Part shown: positions 37,583 to 39,393 of the stretch, piece by piece | Numbering within the stretch: position 1 is the first letter of the stretch | Layout of the letters: each line of letters begins with the position of its first letter | Source of the DNA: Luminiphilus sp. | GTDB taxonomy: Bacteria > Pseudomonadota > Gammaproteobacteria > Pseudomonadales > Halieaceae | Assembly (NCBI GenBank): GCA_029253705.1 | Contig: JAQWYY010000235.1 | Coordinates: 1 to 39,393, forward strand | DNA: 39,393 nucleotides | Reading direction: 5' to 3' | The notes under the pieces: generated by a model | Seen by the model: the letters and a program-made list of their open reading frames with translations, nothing else | Told to the model about the DNA's origin: nothing | Database searches by the model: none | Program-made: the position numbers and the translations under genes

Positions 37583-38185
37583 TTAGTCAGCCGGTCGATC
37601 ATAGGGCACCCTCCCCTTGAGAAAGCGCTCTCTATTTTCACGCTTCTTCTGAAGACTCTTGCGCAACAGTACGTACACCGCGCCTGTGCCGCCATGAACT
37701 GCCTGAGCAGAGTGAAATGCCTGGACTTCCTCTGAGTCTTGTAACCAGTGGTTAACGTAGCCCTTAAGTACCGCGGTTTTCTCTTGCTCAGCCTTGCGCT
37801 GACCTTTGCCATGAAGAATTAATACAGTGCGCAGCCCGTACTGCATAGCGTCCTGAATGAAACTGTGCACGTCGATGCGAGCTTGCTTTACTGAAAGCCT
37901 GTGAAGATCAAGTCTAGCGTCAATTTCGTATCGACCCTGTCTGAGCTTTTTGTAAACGCCATGCTGAATACCCGGGCGCTTAAAGGCTAAAACGTACCAG
38001 GCATCAAGAGGCTCAACACCCTCATCCACTAGTGAATTGAGACGACCTTCTGGCTCTCCTTCAGCGGCTAACCTTCGAGCTTTATCATCGCCGTCATTGT
38101 CTCTTCGCAGCAAGCGTTCCCTGGCATCGCGCTTGAGGGGCGTGACACCCAGCATCTCTGCCTGAAAAAACTCATCATCTGACAC
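37583..38185 (-). CDS. Smr-domain protein (SmrA/YdaL type)
   Basis: Smr (MutS2-related) domains are nicking-type nucleases or RNA-binding modules; E. coli YdaL (SmrA) has nuclease activity, but physiological roles are unclear. This protein has a short N-terminal region with VTPLKRDARERL, a middle segment, and an Smr domain with LDLHRLSVKQARIDVHSFI, the TVLILHGKG motif and VHGGTGAVYVLLRK. The track start at 38200 is TTG without support; GTG 38185 (V-S-D-D-E-F-F) has GGAG 7 nt upstream and matches family N-termini, giving 200 aa. It is divergent from cysZ. Confidence 0.88.
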   Translation of the reverse strand: MSDDEFFQAEMLGVTPLKRDARERLLRRDNDGDDKARRLAAEGEPEGRLNSLVDEGVEPLDAWYVLAFKRPGIQHGVYKKLRQGRYEIDARLDLHRLSVKQARIDVHSFIQDAMQYGLRTVLILHGKGQRKAEQEKTAVLKGYVNHWLQDSEEVQAFHSAQAVHGGTGAVYVLLRKSLQKKRENRERFLKGRVPYDRPAD

Positions 38186-38193
38186 AACCTTGC

Positions 38194-38222
38194 TCCACAA
38201 TTAATCGCGCACACTTTATACT
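38194..38222 (+). promoter_or_regulatory. Candidate sigma-70 promoter of cysZ
   Basis: TCCACA (38194-38199) and TATACT (38217-38222) are spaced by 17 bases. GGAGG follows 8 nt before the cysZ ATG. The -35 is a partial match. Confidence 0.45.
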
Positions 38223-38250
38223 GGCCTAGGGATCATGGAGGATCAAACCA

Positions 38251-38988
38251 ATGAACGGAAATTTGATCACCGGGGCGGGTTATTTTTTTCGTGGGATGGC
38301 GATGCTCACGAACAAACGGCTGCGGGCTTTTGTGATCTTGCCGCTGGTTGCTAATGTAAGTCTCTTCATTCTCTTTGGCAGTGTTGCCTGGAGCCTGGTA
38401 GACGGCTTGGTTCAGACTACCGAAGAAACCCTTCCAAGCTGGCTAGGCTTTCTCACTTGGTTGATCGCACCCGTGCTGTGGCTCATGGGCAGCCTCGCCA
38501 CTGGATACCTATCTACCCTTATAGTTCTTGTGTTGACCTCCCCCTTCCATGCCCTGCTGGCTGAAAAGGTAGAAGAGCAAGTTACCGGACAAGCGGTACC
38601 GGCACTGGAAGGTATAGGCAGCGCCATTATTGCCATTCCCCGGGGTGTTTTTAGAGAAATTCGCAAAATCCTTTATTACATTCCCTTGGCTGTTTTTGTT
38701 TTAGTTGTGACTGTAATTCCCGGCCTTCAGGCTTTCGCGCCACTGCTCTGGTTTGCCTTGGGCGCTTGGATGATGGGATTGCAGTTTATGGATTACCCCA
38801 TGGATAACCACCGCATGAGCTTTTCAGATGTCAAAGAGGCCTGCGCCTCTCGACGCCTCAGCAGTTTGGGTTTGGGGGGCATGGTGGCTTTTGTGGCAGG
38901 GGTGCCCTTGGTCAACCTTGTGGTTATACCAGCGGCAGTTGTTGGGGCAACCCTTATGTGGTGTGAAGAACTGCGGCACCGTCAATAA
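38251..38988 (+). CDS. cysZ: Sulfate transporter CysZ
   Basis: CysZ is an inner-membrane sulfate permease feeding cysteine biosynthesis. The 245-aa protein has the family start ITGAGYFFRGMAMLTNKRLR, several long hydrophobic helices (FVILPLVANVSLFILFGSVA, LTWLIAPVLWLMGSLATGYL), LTSPFHALLAEKVEE, REIRKILYYIPLAV and QFMDYPMDNHRMSF, all characteristic. A GGAGG lies 8 nt before the ATG. There is no neighbouring sulfate-assimilation gene in the window; assignment rests on family motifs. Confidence 0.92.
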   Translation: MNGNLITGAGYFFRGMAMLTNKRLRAFVILPLVANVSLFILFGSVAWSLVDGLVQTTEETLPSWLGFLTWLIAPVLWLMGSLATGYLSTLIVLVLTSPFHALLAEKVEEQVTGQAVPALEGIGSAIIAIPRGVFREIRKILYYIPLAVFVLVVTVIPGLQAFAPLLWFALGAWMMGLQFMDYPMDNHRMSFSDVKEACASRRLSSLGLGGMVAFVAGVPLVNLVVIPAAVVGATLMWCEELRHRQ

Positions 38989-38997
38989 AATTGATCG

Positions 38998-39393
38998 TCA
39001 GTCGAGCAAATCTGCCGGTGGTGGCACACACTTCAAGCGCTCACCCAAAAGGGTTTCTATATCTGGCAGCAAAAAGGCATCGTCTTCGCTAGCAAAACTA
39101 ATCGAAATACCCGTCGCTCCCGCACGGCCTGTGCGTCCAATGCGGTGCACATAATCCTCGGGGTCTTCGGGGAGGTTGTAGTTAACAACGTGGCTAACAC
39201 CATCCACGTGAATACCCCGCCCAGCCACGTCAGTTGCCACCAACACGGCTATCTTGCCTGATTTAAAATCTGCAAGGGTCTTGGTGCGGCGCGCCTGAGT
39301 AATTTCCCCTGACAAAATGCCGCAAGAGATACCAGCCTTGCGCAACTTTTCATGCAGTGATCGAACTTGATCGCGCCTATTGGCAAAGACAAT
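38998..39393 (-). CDS. DEAD-box RNA helicase, RhlB-like, N-terminal part outside the window
   Basis: Only the C-terminal 131 residues are present. The frame continues to the window edge ([17 protein letters not shown] precedes the start shown in the ORF track), so the gene is cut by the window. It holds RecA-like domain 2 with motif IV (IVFANRRDQ), motif V ([20 protein letters not shown]) and motif VI ([15 protein letters not shown]). The tail [21 protein letters not shown] resembles RhlB, the degradosome-type helicase, more than RhlE or DeaD. Subfamily naming is an inference from this fragment. It is convergent with cysZ, 9 bp apart. Confidence 0.85.
   Translation of the reverse strand: MVFANRRDQVRSLHEKLRKAGISCGILSGEITQARRTKTLADFKSGKIAVLVATDVAGRGIHVDGVSHVVNYNLPEDPEDYVHRIGRTGRAGATGISISFASEDDAFLLPDIETLLGERLKCVPPPADLLD

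Overview
The window looks like a compact chromosomal housekeeping segment from a marine-type gammaproteobacterium. Gene order follows the block known from Pseudomonas and, in part, from E. coli: rnpB-rsmI-lpoA-yraN-diaA-dolP, sspBA, pet (bc1), rpsI-rplM, zapE, degS/algW, hisDG-murA-ibaG-mla, kds/lpt-rpoN-hpf-ptsN-rapZ-npr, yhdP-maf-mreDCB, gatCAB. GC content looks close to 50%. Genes are tightly packed, many starts overlap the preceding stop, and several genes that usually belong to this block are absent (mlaFED/B, hisC, rng, tldD/pmbA). That fits a streamlined oligotrophic lineage (an OM60/SAR92-like group is possible), but the taxonomic placement is inference and no database was consulted.

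Layout. 1-5.0 kb: 3'-truncated RNase P RNA, the rRNA methyltransferase RsmI, then an envelope/replication cluster of LpoA, YraN, a DiaA-like SIS protein and DolP. 4.6-9.4 kb (minus strand): ribosomal operon rplM-rpsI, Rieske protein, a single-ORF cytochrome b/c1 fusion, and sspA-sspB. 9.5-13.2 kb: ZapE, ZapG (YhcB), a Nif3-like protein, and a DegS/AlgW-type protease. 13.2-17.4 kb (minus): mlaC-ibaG-murA-hisG-hisD. 17.5-27.3 kb (plus): yrbG-kdsD-kdsC-lptC-lptA-lptB, rpoN-hpf-ptsN-rapZ-npr, mgtE-darP. 27.3-34.1 kb (minus): mreB-mreC-mreD-maf-yhdP. 34.3-39.4 kb: gatC-gatA-gatB, an Smr-domain protein, CysZ, and the C-terminal part of an RhlB-like helicase cut by the window edge.

How the genes fit together. 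Most of the window builds and guards the cell envelope: LPS (KdsD, KdsC, LptABC), peptidoglycan (MurA, LpoA), shape (MreBCD, ZapE, ZapG), lipid homeostasis (MlaC, YhdP, DolP) and envelope stress sensing (DegS). Alongside are translation (S9, L13, RsmI, GatCAB, DarP, HPF), respiration (bc1) and the nitrogen PTS/sigma-54 module.

I found no mobile element, CRISPR array, prophage or clearly new multi-gene system. The observations most worth a second look are the cytochrome b-c1 fusion gene, an mreC that appears to start at an AUC codon behind a strong Shine-Dalgarno sequence, an orphan mlaC, and convergent gene pairs with no room for terminators.
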